From: a virus
DNA length: 23,849 nt
Direction: 5' to 3' (one strand)
Virus record (IMG/VR): IMGVR_UViG_3300048034_000303
Location: 1 to 23,849 of that record
The position numbers and the translations under genes are program-made. The notes under the pieces are model-generated. The model was given only the letters and a program-made list of their open reading frames with translations. It did not search any database and was not told where the DNA came from. Positions 22,181 through 23,849 of this stretch are shown here, in pieces. Position 1 is the first letter of the stretch; each line of letters starts with the position of its first letter.

Positions 22181-22471
22181 TTAAGAGTTTAATAATTGTT
22201 CTAATACATCGTCTGAAGCTCGTTTTTTGGGTCTTCCAACTGGGCGCTTATATTGTTTTGTTAGCTTCTTGCCCAAAGTTACCCAGCTTTCTTTTATCAA
22301 CTCGTCTTCGGCTGATACTTCCTGCTGAGTTAAAGAGATTATACTTGGTAAGTCCTTGAATAATTCTCTTGCGTAAAAGGTTATAACTTTACCTTCATTG
22401 GTCTCGATAACGACTTCACCGTTTCCGTTTCCATACAATGTGGTTGTACCACTTACATACATTTCTGTCAT
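22181..22471 (-). CDS. 96 aa early protein with AT-hook-like motif
   Basis: N-terminal beta block (MTEMYVSGTTTLYGNGNGEV, then VIETNEGKVITFYA) and a helical C-terminus with KRPVGRPKKRAS (about 75-86), where GRP flanked by basic residues is an AT-hook. This suggests minor-groove binding to AT-rich DNA. The gene sits between the ERF gene and the SSB-like gene. Function unknown beyond the motif. Confidence 0.6.
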   Translation of the reverse strand: MTEMYVSGTTTLYGNGNGEVVIETNEGKVITFYARELFKDLPSIISLTQQEVSAEDELIKESWVTLGKKLTKQYKRPVGRPKKRASDDVLEQLLNS

Positions 22472-22482
22472 AGTTTCTAATT

Positions 22483-23034
22483 TTAGTTGTTTAATAATTC
22501 TGCTACTTTCTTACTGACTTTATACTTCTTGCGAATGTCAGTTATAGACACTTTACCTGATTTTAACGCTGCTTTAGCATTGTCAAACTTAGCGCCACTC
22601 TCAGGAAGCCACTCTAAATCATCATTAGACGCATTCTTAGCCGTTTTACCGTGCGTATTCGTTGCATCTGAGTCTTTGGTATCATCAATCAAAAATAAGC
22701 CGTTTAAAGCGTATTTACGAGCATACGATGAACTACTACCAAACGATTGAGCGATGTCCATACCTTTCTTGTTCACGTCAATACCAGCTTGTGCTGATAC
22801 AGATATTGTTTTCTCGCCATCAGATAAAGTAGCTGTGGCGTGTACAAACAACACTCCGTGATTCTCAATAAAGTCATTGATTGTCAGAACAAGTTTATGT
22901 TCTGTAAGTAGAGGTTTAACAGCCTCTAAAATGTCCTCACAACTGCGGTAGTTATAGTTCCCGAAGTTGTTTCTTTGATTCTTTGGTGCTTTCAGTCTCC
23001 CCTGAATATCCACCAATTTTTCATAAATATCCAT
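22483..23034 (-). CDS. ERF-family single-strand annealing protein
   Basis: The 183 aa protein fits the ERF family: an N-terminal helix (MDIYEKLVDIQGRLKAPKNQ), the YNYRSCEDILEAVKPLL segment, a beta strand pair (LVLTINDFIENHGVLFVHAT) and GSSSSYARKYALNGLFLIDD. The C-terminus has a charged tail with KYKVSKKVAELLNN. It would anneal single strands in recombination-dependent replication, possibly with the ExoVIII-like nuclease. Its start is 4-5 bases from its promoter -7 box, so the transcript may be leaderless. Confidence 0.9.
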   Translation of the reverse strand: MDIYEKLVDIQGRLKAPKNQRNNFGNYNYRSCEDILEAVKPLLTEHKLVLTINDFIENHGVLFVHATATLSDGEKTISVSAQAGIDVNKKGMDIAQSFGSSSSYARKYALNGLFLIDDTKDSDATNTHGKTAKNASNDDLEWLPESGAKFDNAKAALKSGKVSITDIRKKYKVSKKVAELLNN

Positions 23035-23038
23035 AGTG

Positions 23039-23070
23039 CAAATGTAGTAATCCCAACTGACACTACCAAA
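23039..23070 (-). promoter_or_regulatory. Bacteroidetes-type promoter for the ERF operon
   Basis: TTTG (23070-23067), 20 bases, TACATTTG (23046-23039), ending 4 bases before the ATG at 23034. The promoter lies between the nuclease stop and the ERF start. Confidence 0.75.
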
Positions 23071-23075
23071 TGTTT

Positions 23076-23453
23076 CTATGATATTTTTGCAAAATTATTG
23101 AAGTTTTGTCTGTGTCTATCAGATAGAGATACGCTGAAAGACCTTTGTTCTTTGTTCTTAATTATAAAGAACCCTTTGTAAGTATCGTGCCATACAGCAA
23201 AGTAGTCCACCTCGTTCTTATCGTACTTTCTATTCATTATACGCACCTCAGATTTATTATCATCGTTACGATTAAAATACTTCTTGGAACGAGACATAAA
23301 CTTAATCTGAATCTTGAATATCTCTCCGCCTCTCTCTAATAGACAATCGTATGGCGAGGCATCTAATAGTGGCATAGATACGTTAAATCCGTTCTTCATA
23401 GCCATAGTGGCGAATCTATATTCAGCGAAACAGCCCTTTTGATTTGTGTTCAT
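23076..23453 (-). CDS. PDDEXK_5-type endonuclease
   Basis: I use the ATG giving MNTNQKG (23453), because the longer frame upstream crosses a terminator. The 125 aa protein has NQKGCFAEYRFATMAMKNGF (4-23; Glu11), DASPYDCLLERGGE (31-44; Asp36) and IFKIQIKF (45-52; Gln49-x-Lys51). This set (E, D, QxK) is that of small PD-(D/E)XK_5 enzymes related to I-Ssp6803I-type homing endonucleases. It is probably a phage recombination or host-DNA nuclease. A perfect 8 bp inverted repeat is in its leader (23471-23492). Confidence 0.75.
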   Translation of the reverse strand: MNTNQKGCFAEYRFATMAMKNGFNVSMPLLDASPYDCLLERGGEIFKIQIKFMSRSKKYFNRNDDNKSEVRIMNRKYDKNEVDYFAVWHDTYKGFFIIKNKEQRSFSVSLSDRHRQNFNNFAKIS

Positions 23454-23470
23454 TTTCTTCGTTTTTGCGT

Positions 23471-23492
23471 TTTTGCGTGGATTAACGCAAAA
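23471..23492. repeat. 8 bp inverted repeat in the nuclease leader
   Basis: TTTTGCGT (23471-23478) and ACGCAAAA (23485-23492), 6-base loop, next to extra TTTTTGCG repeats. It sits upstream of the endonuclease ATG. Confidence 0.6.
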
Positions 23493-23514
23493 TTGTTTCT
23501 GGACACCAATATAC

Positions 23515-23549
23515 AAAAAAAAGTGGCAACCTATTGAGATTACCACTTT
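23515..23549 (-). terminator. Minus-strand terminator before the nuclease gene
   Basis: Minus-strand stem AAAGTGGTAA / TTGCCACTTT, with one G-U pair, a 10-base loop and a T8 run. The G-U pair fits only the minus strand. Confidence 0.8.
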
Positions 23550-23612
23550 CCTAACATGAAAACAAAAATCAAATAAAAGATACAGAATGTTCTTCAGGAC
23601 ATCAGAAACTAT
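23521..23612 (-). ncRNA. Candidate small RNA from the 23621 promoter to the terminator
   Basis: The -7 box at 23621-23628 predicts a start near 23614, and a strong terminator follows at 23515-23549. The 90-100 nt between holds no plausible frame (only a five-residue one). It could be a true sRNA or an attenuated leader of the endonuclease gene. Confidence 0.35.
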
Positions 23613-23620
23613 CTATGGTA

Positions 23621-23628
23621 CAAATATA
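23621..23628 (-). promoter_or_regulatory. TATATTTG box with two motif B copies
   Basis: TATATTTG on the minus strand, but the nearest TTTG is only 15 bases away, so a canonical -33 box is missing. Two motif B copies follow (CCCCTATTAAATTCACAAAG, 23629-23648, and GGTATTGAATTCATAAAG, 23650-23667). Confidence 0.4.
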
Positions 23629-23670
23629 CCCCTATTAAATTCACAAAGGGGTATTGAATTCATAAAGTTA

Positions 23671-23796
23671 TTAACGCCCTTGTCCACGATACTTCTTCTT
23701 CCAACCCTTCTGTCCAACAGATGCGTTCTTAGAATGTACGTTTGGTCGTTTAGCTCTCGCAGAAGGCGAGTATGAATTAACTATCTTTTTTGCCAT
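23671..23796 (-). CDS. 41 aa basic conserved phage protein
   Basis: A 41-codon frame reads MAKKIVNSYSPSARAKRPNV, then HSKNASVGQKGWKKKYRGQG-R. Short basic proteins with the pattern SPSARAKRP-VHSKN...K-YRGQGR recur in phage genomes, often as separate genes. Function unknown to me; the charge suggests nucleic acid binding. It overlaps the partial upstream frame. Confidence 0.7.
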   Translation of the reverse strand: MAKKIVNSYSPSARAKRPNVHSKNASVGQKGWKKKYRGQGR

Positions 23797-23849
23797 TACT
23801 TTTACCTTTTTCCCAAGTTCTTCCAACAAAGTACGCACCGTAAACAGTA
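23777..23849 (-). CDS. C-terminal end of an upstream gene (partial, tentative)
   Basis: One frame entering from the right edge reads TVYGAYFVGRTWEKGKSNGK and ends KDS at 23777, overlapping the 41 aa gene by 20 bases. A rival frame (ending KNLGKR at about 23802) has three Cys. I favour the first by composition only. Too short to assign. Confidence 0.3.
   Translation of the reverse strand, partial: TVYGAYFVGRTWEKGKSNGKKDS

Noticed and set aside
1-23849. tRNA or rRNA genes
   Set aside because: I saw no cloverleaf with a GTTCGA-type loop and no rRNA-like stretch; short reads by eye could miss an odd tRNA.
1-23849. Insertion sequences, transposases or integrase
   Set aside because: No transposase or recombinase frame and no long terminal inverted repeats were found in this window.

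Overview
The window is one contiguous stretch of a tailed double-stranded DNA phage (or prophage), probably a siphovirus of a Bacteroidota host. The host call rests on promoters of the form TTG/TTTG-N19-20-TAnnTTTG, the Bacteroidetes -33/-7 type, on the near absence of Shine-Dalgarno sequences, and on tail proteins of a style I associate with Flavobacteriia phages. Almost every gene is on the minus strand, so the genome reads from right to left.

Right part (about 23.85 to 17.7 kb) holds replication and recombination: a small basic protein, a PD-(D/E)XK nuclease, an ERF annealing protein, two small early proteins, a winged-helix protein, a primase-helicase, a VRR-NUC nuclease, a sigma-like factor, a second small nuclease-like protein and short conserved phage proteins. 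A second operon (17.9 to 12.5 kb), with its own promoter, carries small proteins, a DNA methyltransferase, an ExoVIII-like nuclease, a protein with a DnaA domain IV-like HTH, a run of overlapping 40-50 aa genes, and the small and large terminase subunits.

The centre (12.4 to 8.5 kb) is an accessory island between terminase and tail genes. Two plus-strand genes (a DUF5664-type protein and a small protein resembling another in the window) face a minus-strand cassette: a 41 aa membrane peptide, a COOH-NH2 amidoligase, and a fused class-II glutamine amidotransferase/gamma-glutamylcyclotransferase ending at a clear terminator. A 430 bp control region between them carries eight copies of an 18 bp dyad (TTGTTA-N6-TAACAA), two of them embedded in promoters, and four tandem copies of a second motif that recurs elsewhere in the window.

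The left part (8.5 to 0 kb) is the tail operon: an 83 aa protein, a probable tail chaperone with a concealed -1 frameshift extension, tail-completion proteins, two large structural proteins, the tape measure, and the start of an XkdF-like protease. Head genes should lie further left.

Three repeat families look regulatory: the 18 bp dyad (A), a TATTGAATTCAYA motif that overlaps promoters (B), and two arrays of TACRTTGTA (C), each between a first small gene and the long operon after it. Several promoters put the predicted RNA start at or next to the start codon, so some transcripts may be leaderless.
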